Source: an uncultured Acidobacteriaceae bacterium (lineage in GTDB: Bacteria > Acidobacteriota > Terriglobia > Terriglobales > Acidobacteriaceae). From it: 64,000 bases of DNA. The stretch spans positions 1 through 64,000 of the forward strand of contig CAIWFH010000008.1 of the NCBI GenBank assembly GCA_903911925.1, in the 5' to 3' direction. The position numbers and the translations under genes were made by a program. Shown here piece after piece: positions 37,785 through 47,200 of this stretch. The notes beneath the pieces are model-generated. The model saw only the letters and a list, made by a program, of their open reading frames with translations. It was not told where the DNA came from and searched no databases. Numbering within the stretch: position 1 is the stretch's first letter; each line of letters begins with the position of its first letter.

Positions 37785-38728
37785 AGACTGTACTCCACAA
37801 GGGGAAGGGCTCCAAGAAGAGCCGCATTGGAGCCAAGCACCGCGGTACGCAGCGGTACGGTTCGATTGGGTGTCCAGGCGTGCGCGGCCACATACTTCTG
37901 CAACCGCGGCAAAATCTCCGCTTCGCGTTTCATCACCGATCCGCCAAACACAACAACCTCAGGATCGTATGCGTGAATGAGCCCCACAGCCAGGACCTCC
38001 CAGGCGTGCATGCAATGATCCAGCGCGGCAATGGCGGGCTTGTCGCCTGCTTCGGCCGCTTCAAAAAGTTCAGCGAAGCCAATCGCCTTTCGGTCAGCGA
38101 GTGCCCCGCCCGCTGCACCCGGCTGTTCGCGATAAACCACCGGCAGAAATGTGGTCGAACCTTCCGACTCGGCACAACCTAAACTTCCGCAGGTGCATTG
38201 CCGCCCGTTAAAAGCCACCGGCAAATGTCCGCCGATAGTTCCTGCCAGTCCGTGCTTACTCTCTATCAAGCGGCCGTTCAGCATCGCCGCGCCGCCAATG
38301 CCGCTGCCCAGCGTCACCATCACGGCATCCTGCGCGCCGCGCGCCGCGCCAAATGCAGACTCGCCCAGCAGCGCCAGCCGCGCGTCGTTCTCAATAAAAA
38401 AAGGCAGCCCGAATGCTTCTTTGAACAAGGCCGTCAGATCGAGGTTCGGCGCGTCATCAAATTTCGCGTTCGTCGCCACCACGCGGTTTTCCCTAGCCAC
38501 CGCGATTCCCGGAAATCCAAGCACCACGGCGGAACATTGCGCGCGATCCACTTTCGCGGTTCGCATCAATTCAAACAGCGTCTCGTTGATCGCCGGCAGC
38601 AGTCCGCCCAGTCCGGTGTTGCCATCTGCAGGAATGCCTTTGCCGGCCACAATGCAGCCGTCGCGCACCAATGCACACGCAGCGTGCGAGCCGCCAAGAT
38701 CAATTGCCAGTGCTGTCAAACCAGGCAA
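37781..38728 (-). CDS. ROK-family sugar kinase
   Basis: LAIDLGGSHAACALV...GSGIGGAAMLNGRL...CTCGSLGCAES zinc motif. Confidence 0.92.
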   Translation of the reverse strand: MPGLTALAIDLGGSHAACALVRDGCIVAGKGIPADGNTGLGGLLPAINETLFELMRTAKVDRAQCSAVVLGFPGIAVARENRVVATNAKFDDAPNLDLTALFKEAFGLPFFIENDARLALLGESAFGAARGAQDAVMVTLGSGIGGAAMLNGRLIESKHGLAGTIGGHLPVAFNGRQCTCGSLGCAESEGSTTFLPVVYREQPGAAGGALADRKAIGFAELFEAAEAGDKPAIAALDHCMHAWEVLAVGLIHAYDPEVVVFGGSVMKREAEILPRLQKYVAAHAWTPNRTVPLRTAVLGSNAALLGALPLVEYSL

Positions 38729-39282
38729 GGTTCACCATCTTTCAATACCAAGCGCTTGCCGAAACCCGCAGTCTTGATGCTGCCATAATCGTGTCCCGCG
38801 TCGCTGGGCCAACTGGCAAGAAACGTAAGCGGCTCCGCGCCTGTGTTCACCACGCGGTGGGCAACATTGCCCGGCATGTAGTGCACCGTCCCCGGCTTCA
38901 TCTCCTGGCTCGTGACCGTTCCCTCTTCGTCCATCAGCAGCAGTGCGCCGGTGCCCGTTACGGTTGCGTAGATTTCCGCGCGGTCGCGGATGGCGTGGAA
39001 GTGCCCGTGGGTCATGAAGTATTCGTCGCCCACCCGGCCCGGGTACAGAATCGTTGCGCCCCAGAAGACTCCGCCCGTCGTACCATCGGGAACAGGCCGC
39101 CAATAGCGAACCCGATAGACCTCAGTCTCCGGAGCCATGCTGCGCCAGGCCTCCCGATCGCGAAAGATGCCTTCGAGCTGGCCGAGGGTCTTTACTCCCT
39201 CTTCAATGCCAGGTCCCGAGAGTGTGCCGGTGCTCCAGTCGACAAACGTAGATTCAGAGATTTTTGGAACATTTATGCTCAT
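38716..39282 (-). CDS. Cupin-type glucose-6-phosphate isomerase (PF06560-like)
   Basis: GRVGDEYFMTHGHFHAIRDRAEIYATVTGTGALLLMDEEG...VHYMPGNVAHRVVNTG. Confidence 0.87.
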   Translation of the reverse strand: MSINVPKISESTFVDWSTGTLSGPGIEEGVKTLGQLEGIFRDREAWRSMAPETEVYRVRYWRPVPDGTTGGVFWGATILYPGRVGDEYFMTHGHFHAIRDRAEIYATVTGTGALLLMDEEGTVTSQEMKPGTVHYMPGNVAHRVVNTGAEPLTFLASWPSDAGHDYGSIKTAGFGKRLVLKDGEPCLV

Positions 39283-39461
39283 GTAATCAAATTATAGTCG
39301 CGAAAATGGAGTTTTTCAAGCCAAAGGAGCAAAACGGTGGTGCACGGCAGGTATATAATCGACGGGATTGTCCGTAACCGGATTCAACGACTCTGTAATT
39401 CTCTGAATCGGCTGGCTTCATAACGCCGTCCCGTTCAGAGCCTTCAATCTGTCTCAAGAAA

Positions 39462-40826
39462 GTGAAAATCATGCAACCAGGTGGGAAGTCTCCGTTCTTC
39501 GTTACGTTCATCGCCGCCAGCACAGCCGTCGCCGGCCTCCTCTTTGGATACGATGTCGCTGTCGTCAACGGCGCTCTCGATTACGTGCGCCACGATCCCC
39601 ACTTCCTCCTCAGCGATGTCGCCACCGAGTTCCTCACGGCGATTCTCTTTGTCGGTTGCGCCTTCGGCTCCATCCTCTTCGGCTGGTTCAGCGACCGCTT
39701 CGGCCGCCGCCCGGCTTTGTTCGCCGCCGGCATTCTCTTTTGCGTCGCCGCGTTTGGTGCCGCCGCCGCGCCCCACATTACCGAGCTCATGATCGCGCGG
39801 TTTTTTGCCGGCATGGCACTCGGCGCCACCCTGCTCGTCGCGCCCCTTTATATCTCTGAAATCGCTCCCGCCTCCCGGCGCGGATTCCTTGTCACGCTCA
39901 ATCAGCTCCTGATCGTCTTCGGAACCCTTGTCGGAATGATTGTGAGTTTTGAGATCGCGCGGAACATCCCCGGCAGTTGGCGGCTCATGTTCTTCCTCGG
40001 CGGCTTGCCCGCCATCGCGCTCACCATCGCAACCACATGGATTCCCGAAAGTCCCCGCTGGCTGCTTCAGCAGGGCAAGCGCGACCGCGCCGAAGCCGTC
40101 CTGCGCAGGATAGCCTCAGAGGCCGAAGTCCAGACCACCATCGAAGAAATTACCCGCGCCATCCGCGAAGAATCCGGCAGCTATCGCGAGTTGCTCAGCA
40201 AGGCCGTCCGCAAGCCGATGGTCATTGCCGTCACGCTCGCCATCATTCAGCAGATTACCGGCTTCAACGCGGTCCTCTACTACGGCAACATCATCTTCAA
40301 GGAGCAGACCGGCGCTACCGCAATGCAGTCTTTTGGCATGAACGTCGTAGTGGGCGCTACTAACTTCCTGTTCACCATCGTTGGCCTCCTGCTGATTGAC
40401 AAGCTTGGCCGCCGTCCGCTTCTCCTCATCGCCCTCGGCGGCATGGCCACCTCGTTCATCGCTTTCGCCATCTGCCTTAACACCCCGGTCGGCCACACCA
40501 TTTATGTGCTCGTCCCCGTCCTTTGCCTGGTCGCCAGCTTCGCCTTCGGCCTTGGCACAGGCGTCTGGGTTTGCATGTCCGAACTCTTCCCCAACCGCAT
40601 TCGCGGCCGCGCCCTCTCCATCTCCAATATGGCCCTCTGGATCTCGGTCACCATTTTGACCGCGACTTTCCTGAGCCTGACAAGAATGTTCAGCGCGGCA
40701 GGCGTCTTTATGGGCTATGCGGCCATCTGCATCCTCTCGTTCATCTATATCTACTTCCAGCTGCCTGAAACCAAGAACCGCACCCTGGAGGAAATTGAAG
40801 CCAGTTGGACCAAGGCAAAGGCATAA
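39462..40826 (+). CDS. MFS sugar porter family transporter
   Basis: GLLFGYDVAVVNGAL...WFSDRFGRRPAL...PESPRWLLQQGKRDRAEAVLRRI...ITGFNAVLYYG...PETKNRTLEEIE. Confidence 0.95.
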   Translation: MKIMQPGGKSPFFVTFIAASTAVAGLLFGYDVAVVNGALDYVRHDPHFLLSDVATEFLTAILFVGCAFGSILFGWFSDRFGRRPALFAAGILFCVAAFGAAAAPHITELMIARFFAGMALGATLLVAPLYISEIAPASRRGFLVTLNQLLIVFGTLVGMIVSFEIARNIPGSWRLMFFLGGLPAIALTIATTWIPESPRWLLQQGKRDRAEAVLRRIASEAEVQTTIEEITRAIREESGSYRELLSKAVRKPMVIAVTLAIIQQITGFNAVLYYGNIIFKEQTGATAMQSFGMNVVVGATNFLFTIVGLLLIDKLGRRPLLLIALGGMATSFIAFAICLNTPVGHTIYVLVPVLCLVASFAFGLGTGVWVCMSELFPNRIRGRALSISNMALWISVTILTATFLSLTRMFSAAGVFMGYAAICILSFIYIYFQLPETKNRTLEEIEASWTKAKA

Positions 40827-40840
40827 TCGCTGCCAGGAAC

Positions 40841-40935
40841 GGCGTCATCCCCACAAGAGCCGTGCCCCATCCATTCCGCGTTTTTTGCGGAATGGGTGGT
40901 ATACCGCGAGCCTCAACCTGCCCGGTTTATCCTGA
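40841..40935 (+). repeat. Dispersed hairpin repeat, copy E
   Basis: Arms CCCATCCATTCCGC (40866-40879) and GCGGAATGGGTGGT (40887-40900), tail ATACCGCGAGCCTCAACCTGCCCGG. Confidence 0.85.
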
Positions 40936-41001
40936 GCACCTTTACTCGCAATGGCGGATGGCCACTCTCTCGACGACGGGTCCTAACCCACATGAGGGTG
41001 C

Positions 41002-41030
41002 CACCGGTCCCTCGCTGTTGGGGACCGGTG
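41002..41030. repeat. 10-bp stem hairpin in the MFS-PadR intergenic region
   Basis: CACCGGTCCC-tcgctgttg-GGGACCGGTG. Confidence 0.8.
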
Positions 41031-41202
41031 ATGGCGGCTAGAACACAGACAAAAGCCTGAGTCGCCAACCTGTCATCGCCAACTCGAAATTCCCCCACTT
41101 CAACATGCATCAACATAAACATCTGAGACGTCCCATCCGTCTTCTGTGGCCTTGCCACATGGAGCCCGGCATGCTAATGTGGTCTCACCACAGGAGAGAC
41201 CG

Positions 41203-41556
41203 ATGGGAGAGTCCAAACTCGATTTGTTGCAGGGAACACTTGACTTGATGGTGCTGCAAACCCTCGCGGCCATGGGAGAAATGCACGGCTACGGAATCGC
41301 CCGGCGCATCGAGCAGGCCAGCGGCGACGAGGTGCTGCTCAACCAGGGCACCATCTATGCATCTCTTGTCCGCTTGCAGCAGCGGGGATGGATTGCCGCC
41401 AAGTGGGGCACTTCTGAAAACAACCGGAAAGCAAAATTCTATTCAATTTCGCGAAGCGGCCGCAAACAACTTGCTCGGGATGCTGCGTATTGGCAGCGCC
41501 TTACTGACGTAATGGGCCGCATGCTCGCCATGGGCCAGGATGGGGGCGGACAATGA
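41203..41556 (+). CDS. PadR-family transcriptional regulator
   Basis: LDLLQGTLDLMVLQTLAAMGEMHGYGIARRIEQASGDEVLLNQGTIYASLVRLQQRGWI; start at ATG 41203 (RBS-like aggagag) rather than GTG 41146. Confidence 0.95.
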   Translation: MGESKLDLLQGTLDLMVLQTLAAMGEMHGYGIARRIEQASGDEVLLNQGTIYASLVRLQQRGWIAAKWGTSENNRKAKFYSISRSGRKQLARDAAYWQRLTDVMGRMLAMGQDGGGQ

Positions 41557-44258
41557 CGGGAAAAGCAAAAACCACGTCTGGTAGTTGGCAGTCATTTGCC
41601 AACCGTGTTTGGGCGTTCTTTCACAAGAAGCCTCTCGACCTCGACCTCGATGCGGAAGTCGCGGCTCATCTCGAATTTGCCGTCGAAGAAAATATCCGCA
41701 ACGGCATGTCAGCGGAAGAAGCGCGGCGTCAGGCCCTGGTCCGGTTTGGCGGAGTCGTTCAAGCCAAAGAGTTGCAGAGGCAAACGCGCGGCCTGCCCTG
41801 GATGGACGTCCTGGGCCAGGATTTGCGCTACACCCTGCGCACGCTGCGCCGTGAGCCTGGATTCACGATCGTCGCCGTGCTCATTCTCGCTCTCGGCATC
41901 GGTGCCAACATCGCGGTTTTCAGCGTGGTAAACACACTTCTGCTGCGGCCGCTTCCTTTCACCAACTCTGAGCAACTGGTGTGGATTGCCCCGCCGCCAA
42001 CCAAGTGCGGACTATCTTGCGCCACCTACTCCACCGACGCCTACGATCAGTTCCGCAGCCACACCCGCTCGTTTCAGGATGTGACCGGCTACTTCGCCTT
42101 TTCGGGAACTGACAACCTGAGTCTTACCCGTGGTGGCCAACCCATACCCGCCACCAGCATCGACGTCATCGCCAACTTCTTCCAGGTTCTCGGTATCCGG
42201 CCCGCCATGGGCCGTGCGTTCACTGCCGACGATGCACACGACGGGGCGCCACCGGTGGTTTTGCTAACCGACGCGTGGTGGAGGCGGCAGTTCGCAGCCG
42301 ATCCGGCAATTGTGGGCAAGGCTTTCGACATGAACGGCAAACAGACAACCGTGATCGGCGTGCTGCCTGCGAGCTTCGATTTTGGGGCCGTGTTCTCTCC
42401 CGGCGTAAAGGTCGACGCCATTACGCCGCTGGACCTTTACGGCCCTCCCCGCGACGAGGGAAATATCATCACCTTCATCGGGCGGCTCAAGCCCGGTGTG
42501 ACGCTGGCCCAGGCTCGTGACGATTCCAAGGCTGCATCGCACATCATGTGCTGGAATCTGAAGTATCCGCAGACCTGCGGCGACTACAAGGATGCAGTGG
42601 TCCCGGTACCCCTGAAGAGCTACATAGCGGGCAGCCTGCGCCGCTCGCTGGTGGTTCTGTGGTCGGCGGTGGGAATGATCCTGCTGATTGCCTGCGTGAA
42701 CCTCTCAAACCTCATGCTGGCGCGGGCAGCGGCGCGCAGCAAAGAATTCGCCATGCGCAGCGCGTTGGGAGCAAGCCGCGGGCGCATTGTGCGGCAGCTT
42801 CTGACAGAGAGCCTGGTGCTCGCCGGTGCGGGCTCGGTCCTCGGTTTGTTTCTGGCGCTGATCATCGTGCGTTGGCTTGCCCACCAGGGCGCAATTGCGT
42901 TGCCGTTGCTCAGCACCCTGCACATCGACGGCGCGGCGCTGGGCTGGACGGCGCTGATCGCAATATTTGCCGCCATGTTGTTTGGACTTGCGCCGGGCTT
43001 GAAAATGGCCGGCGGAAACCTGCAGGAAGCGCTGAAAGACTCGGGCCCGGGTTCGGGCCAGGGACGCAAGCATGAGCGTACGCGCTCTGTGCTGGTGGTT
43101 ACCGAGGTTGCGCTGGCTTGCATGTTGCTGGTGGGTGCCGGGCTGCTGCTGCGCAGCTTCTTGAAAGTCCTCGAAGTCGATCTCGGTTTCCAGCCGGATC
43201 GCGCCGCGGCCGTCAAGCTGGATTACGATGACAGCGTTCCCGGAGACAAGACCGGCGAATTGAGCGAAGAGAAGCGACGCGTTATCTTCCAGCAGGTTCT
43301 GACGCGGGTCAGATCTATCCCGGGCGTGGACGCGGCCGGCATGGTCGACTATCTTCCACTTGGGCAAAATCGCGCCTGGGGATTGCCCTTTCCCAAAGGC
43401 AAAACGCGCGACCAATTCAAGAATGTGGCCGGCCCCCTGGTCTACGTTGTTTCGCCCGGATATATTCGCGCCATGGGCACCAGGCTCAGTGGGCGCGACT
43501 TCACCTGGGACGACGGCCCGAAGAGCCAATCGGTTGTGCTCATAAGCCAATCCATGGCGCACTTCTTCTGGCCCAACGAGAGTGGTGTCGGAAAGGAACT
43601 CACTCATGGCGGATCGGAGGATTTGCACGTGGTGGGCGTCGTGGACGATGTCCGCGAGGTAAACGTGGAGGACTCAACCGGCTGGCAGATTTACTACCCG
43701 ATGACGCAAGCGGGACCGAATGGCGCGGAACTGGTGGTGCGCACAACGCTCCCGCCGGCATCGCTGGCCACGAGCGTGATGGGGAAATTGCGCGAACTCA
43801 ATCCGAAACAGACAGCATCGGAGTTCCGGCCGATCAAGGCGTTGGTAAGTCATGCTGTTTCGCCGCGGCGCTTTTTCATGATGCTGGTTGCGGCCTTTGC
43901 AGTGCTCGGCTTGTTGCTGGCCGCGCTCGGCATCTATGGCGTCATTTCGTACTCCGTCACGCGGAAGACGCAGGAGATCGGCATCCGCATGGCGCTGGGA
44001 GCCACTCGCGGAAAGGTGCAGGCAGAGGTCATTTCGCAGACCCTGCGCCTGGTGGCAACCGGCATTGTCGTGGGTGTAGTCGCATCGTCGGGAGTTGCCG
44101 CGCTGATTGCGTCGCTTCTTTTTGGCACACGGCCCGCTGACCCGGCGACCTTCGTCGGGGTGGTGACCCTCTTGGCGGCAGTGGCGTTGTTGGCTGGATA
44201 TCTGCCCGCCCGGCGAGCGTCTCGGATCAACCCGATGGTGGCGCTTAGAAATAACTAA
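41553..44258 (+). CDS. ADOP-type ABC permease (MacB-like periplasmic domain + FtsX domains) with N-terminal prefix domain
   Basis: LDLDAEVAAHLEFAVEENIRNGMSAEEARRQALVRFGG prefix; DLRYTLRTLRREPGFTIVAVLILALGIGANIAVFSVVN; PARRASRINPMVALRNN end; overlaps PadR stop. Confidence 0.95.
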   Translation: MTGKAKTTSGSWQSFANRVWAFFHKKPLDLDLDAEVAAHLEFAVEENIRNGMSAEEARRQALVRFGGVVQAKELQRQTRGLPWMDVLGQDLRYTLRTLRREPGFTIVAVLILALGIGANIAVFSVVNTLLLRPLPFTNSEQLVWIAPPPTKCGLSCATYSTDAYDQFRSHTRSFQDVTGYFAFSGTDNLSLTRGGQPIPATSIDVIANFFQVLGIRPAMGRAFTADDAHDGAPPVVLLTDAWWRRQFAADPAIVGKAFDMNGKQTTVIGVLPASFDFGAVFSPGVKVDAITPLDLYGPPRDEGNIITFIGRLKPGVTLAQARDDSKAASHIMCWNLKYPQTCGDYKDAVVPVPLKSYIAGSLRRSLVVLWSAVGMILLIACVNLSNLMLARAAARSKEFAMRSALGASRGRIVRQLLTESLVLAGAGSVLGLFLALIIVRWLAHQGAIALPLLSTLHIDGAALGWTALIAIFAAMLFGLAPGLKMAGGNLQEALKDSGPGSGQGRKHERTRSVLVVTEVALACMLLVGAGLLLRSFLKVLEVDLGFQPDRAAAVKLDYDDSVPGDKTGELSEEKRRVIFQQVLTRVRSIPGVDAAGMVDYLPLGQNRAWGLPFPKGKTRDQFKNVAGPLVYVVSPGYIRAMGTRLSGRDFTWDDGPKSQSVVLISQSMAHFFWPNESGVGKELTHGGSEDLHVVGVVDDVREVNVEDSTGWQIYYPMTQAGPNGAELVVRTTLPPASLATSVMGKLRELNPKQTASEFRPIKALVSHAVSPRRFFMMLVAAFAVLGLLLAALGIYGVISYSVTRKTQEIGIRMALGATRGKVQAEVISQTLRLVATGIVVGVVASSGVAALIASLLFGTRPADPATFVGVVTLLAAVALLAGYLPARRASRINPMVALRNN

Positions 44259-44291
44259 GTCTCCGCGCGTAGGTCTACTTTGTTTTGGAAG

Positions 44292-44404
44292 GGCGCGGGT
44301 TCAGCCGCGCCACCAAACACGCGAACGAGATTCTGGTCTTTACAAATTGCCAAATAGCGCATCCAGAGTCGCACGGAGTGTCAGGGCACGACTTCAGTCG
44401 TGCC
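44292..44404. repeat. Two related hairpins between convergent genes
   Basis: GGCGCGGGTTCAGCCGCGCC (44292-44311) and GGCACGACTTCAGTCGTGCC (44385-44404). Confidence 0.85.
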
Positions 44405-44532
44405 GCAAGTGCCCCAAAACAGTTGAAGGCTTTAGCCCCTGCGGCGCACTCCTCTCGGCTTGGATCAAACTCCGCAACTTTTCCCGCAGCCTCGAACTGC
44501 CCGCGGATCGCAGTTCTGCCGTCGCCAGTCGA

Positions 44533-45870
44533 CTATTGCGCCAGCGGCAGCCGGATAGTTGCGCAAGCGCCCGGTTCGTCCACGCGGTTGGCGAGCCGGA
44601 CCTCGCCGCCGTGGGCGCGCGCGATCTGTTGAGCCAGGGCAAGCCCCACGCCGCTGCCGGTTGGCTTGGTGGTATAGAAAGGCACAAAGAGATTGTCTGC
44701 GTTCGCAATGCCCAAGCCGCGATCTTCAATCTCGATAAACAGGTTCGAGCCTTCAACTCGCCAGGTCGCAGACACCGCCGTCGACTGATTGGCCAGCGAG
44801 GCGTCCCCTGCATTCGCCAGGATATTGATCAGCATCTGCTCTAGCTGGTCGGGGTCAGCATGCAGCACGACAGGGGGCCCCGGATCGAGTTGAACGGCAA
44901 GCCGCTGCTCAAGCAGGACAACCCGCTCCACCAGTTGAGCAAGCGAAACGGACCTGAACTGCGGCTGCGGCAGCTGGGCAAGCTGCCGGTAAGATTGCAC
45001 AAAGCGATGAAGGGCGTCGGCGCGGCTTTCAACCACGCCCAGGCCGCGGCGAAAATCACGCAGCGCGCTTTCCTCGCCACTCATTGAGCCCATTTGCGCA
45101 AGCAGGCTACCGGCGATCGACTTAATCGGAGCAAGCGAGTTGGAGAGTTCGTGGCCCAACACGCGGATGAGCCGCTTCCATGCCGCCTGTTCTTCTTCCT
45201 GCAACGGCAGGCTCACATCAGCCAGCAGCAGCATGGTATGCGGGCGGCCCTCCTGGCGAAACACTGCCTTGCGCAGCAGCCAGCGGGTCGGCTTGGACCC
45301 AAGCGTGTGGATGGTCTGGTCATTCGCCGCGAGCAATTCCCCGAGTCCAATTTCTTGCGCGGTTCTTCCATAGCTGCGCGCGTGATGCAGGCCAAGCAAC
45401 TGCAATCCTGCGTTGTTCGCCAGCTGCAACTGGTCGTTGCGGTCAAAGGCAAAAAGCGGCGCGCTCATCACTTCTAGAATTCGCGCCAGCAGCGCCGTGG
45501 CTTCAAGCGACCGAACCCGCTGCTTTTGCAACAGATCCGCAAGCGCGTTAATTTCCGACGCCAATTCGCCCAGTGCGTCGGGCAGCCCAGCACCGCGCGC
45601 GCGAAATGAGAAGTCGCCCTCCCGCAAGGACGACACCACGTTTGAGAGCGTTTGCAGAGGCCGAATCATGCCTTCAATAAGCGCCGCAGATACCAGGACG
45701 AGGTACACAAGCAGGCAGCCAACCACCAACAGCGCCGTGGAGAGCGCCACAGACTGCCGGTAGAAAAGGTAGGCCATAATCGAGAATTCCGGCAGAGACA
45801 GCAGCAGGCAATAGAGCCACGCCCGGCGAACAGCCGAGCGCTTGCGGCTTACCTTTCTTTCATAGGCCAT
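44533..45870 (-). CDS. Membrane sensor histidine kinase (NtrY-like; TM, HAMP, PAS, HATPase)
   Basis: RLIRVLGHELSNSLAPIKSIAGSLL H-box; ANAGDASLA N-box; GSGVGLALAQQIARAHGGEV. Confidence 0.93.
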   Translation of the reverse strand: MAYERKVSRKRSAVRRAWLYCLLLSLPEFSIMAYLFYRQSVALSTALLVVGCLLVYLVLVSAALIEGMIRPLQTLSNVVSSLREGDFSFRARGAGLPDALGELASEINALADLLQKQRVRSLEATALLARILEVMSAPLFAFDRNDQLQLANNAGLQLLGLHHARSYGRTAQEIGLGELLAANDQTIHTLGSKPTRWLLRKAVFRQEGRPHTMLLLADVSLPLQEEEQAAWKRLIRVLGHELSNSLAPIKSIAGSLLAQMGSMSGEESALRDFRRGLGVVESRADALHRFVQSYRQLAQLPQPQFRSVSLAQLVERVVLLEQRLAVQLDPGPPVVLHADPDQLEQMLINILANAGDASLANQSTAVSATWRVEGSNLFIEIEDRGLGIANADNLFVPFYTTKPTGSGVGLALAQQIARAHGGEVRLANRVDEPGACATIRLPLAQ

Positions 45871-47200
45871 ATTTTTCGATGCGGCGATAAAGCGCGGCGC
45901 GGCTCAGTCCGAGCGACTCGGCGGCCTGGGAGATGTTGCCCTCGCAGCGGCGAAGAACCTTGCGGATAAGCAGAGCCTCCACTTCGTCGATGCTCATGTT
46001 GTCGAACGACTGGATTGAAGTGCGCGTGGCGGCAATGGCCAGGTTGGCCGGCTCAATCTCTTCGCCGCGGCAAAGCAAAACGGCGCGCTCTACCGTGTGC
46101 TCAAGCTCGCGCACATTGCCGGGCCAAGCATACTGCATCATTTGCTGCATCGCCGCAGGGGAAAAGTTGCTCACCTGCTTGCGATAGCGGGCCCGGCTGT
46201 GACTCAAAAAATGTTGCGCCAGCAAAGGAATATCTTCGTGCCTGTCGCGCAGCGCGGGCAGGTGAATTTCAACGGTGTTGATGCGGAACAGCAGGTCTTC
46301 GCGGAAGTTGCCGGCCTTGGCCTCATCGTGAAGCTGCGCATTGGTGGCAGAAAGTATCCTGACGTCAACACGCCGGGTCTGTGACGATCCCACGCGCTCC
46401 AGTTCGCCGGTCTCTAATACACGCAACAATTTGGCCTGCTGCCGTAGAGGGACGTTGGCGATCTCATCGAGAAACAGCGTACCTCCGTTGGCCAGTTCGA
46501 ACCGGCCGATGCGGTCGGCGCGCGCGTCGGTAAAGGCGCCTTTGACGTGGCCAAAGATTTCGCTCTCGAATGTGCCTTCGGGCAGCCCGCCGGCATTAAC
46601 GGCCACCAGCGCCATGCGAGAGCGGGGCGAAGCAGCGTGAAGCAATTTGGCAACTATTTCTTTTCCTGTTCCGTGTTCGCCGGTGATCAGCACGTTGGCG
46701 TCGGAAGGGCCAACCTGTGCAATCAACTCGAGTACCGGCTGCATGGCTGGCGCTGAGGCTACAAACTCCGGCATGCCCTCGGCGCGAAGCAGGCGGTTCT
46801 CAAGCTCCAGTTGTCGCGCGCGTCGCAACGCCTGGTGCAGCTCGGCGTGCACGCGAATCAGCGATATCAAGCGTTCGTTCTCCCACGGCTTCTGGATAAA
46901 GTCGCGGGCTCCGTGTTTGATCGACTCGACAGCCAGTTCGATGTTGCCCCAGGCAGTCATCACGATCACCGGCAGCCGCGAGTCGTATTCCCGGATGCGA
47001 GCCAGCAGATCCAGGCCTTCCTGCCCAGAGGTCGTGTCGCGCGTATAGTTCAGGTCGATCAGCGCTACATCGTAGTCGCTCTGCCCCAGCGCTTCCAGCA
47101 TCAGTTGGGGCGAACGCACGCAGTCAACAGCGATTCCCTGTGGCCTCAGCAAAAGCTCGACCGCTTCCAGGATGTGAGGCTGATCGTCGGCAACGAGCAC
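45860..47200 (-). CDS. Sigma54-dependent NtrC-family response regulator
   Basis: VADDQPHILEAVELLL receiver; GEHGTGKEIVAKLLH Walker A; GAFTDA; GGTLFLDEI; FIS-type HTH C-terminus; GTG start. Confidence 0.94.
   Translation of the reverse strand: MLVADDQPHILEAVELLLRPQGIAVDCVRSPQLMLEALGQSDYDVALIDLNYTRDTTSGQEGLDLLARIREYDSRLPVIVMTAWGNIELAVESIKHGARDFIQKPWENERLISLIRVHAELHQALRRARQLELENRLLRAEGMPEFVASAPAMQPVLELIAQVGPSDANVLITGEHGTGKEIVAKLLHAASPRSRMALVAVNAGGLPEGTFESEIFGHVKGAFTDARADRIGRFELANGGTLFLDEIANVPLRQQAKLLRVLETGELERVGSSQTRRVDVRILSATNAQLHDEAKAGNFREDLLFRINTVEIHLPALRDRHEDIPLLAQHFLSHSRARYRKQVSNFSPAAMQQMMQYAWPGNVRELEHTVERAVLLCRGEEIEPANLAIAATRTSIQSFDNMSIDEVEALLIRKVLRRCEGNISQAAESLGLSRAALYRRIEKYGL

Noticed and set aside
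42705-43628. 307-aa minus-strand ORF
   Set aside because: Antisense to the PadR-linked ADOP permease.
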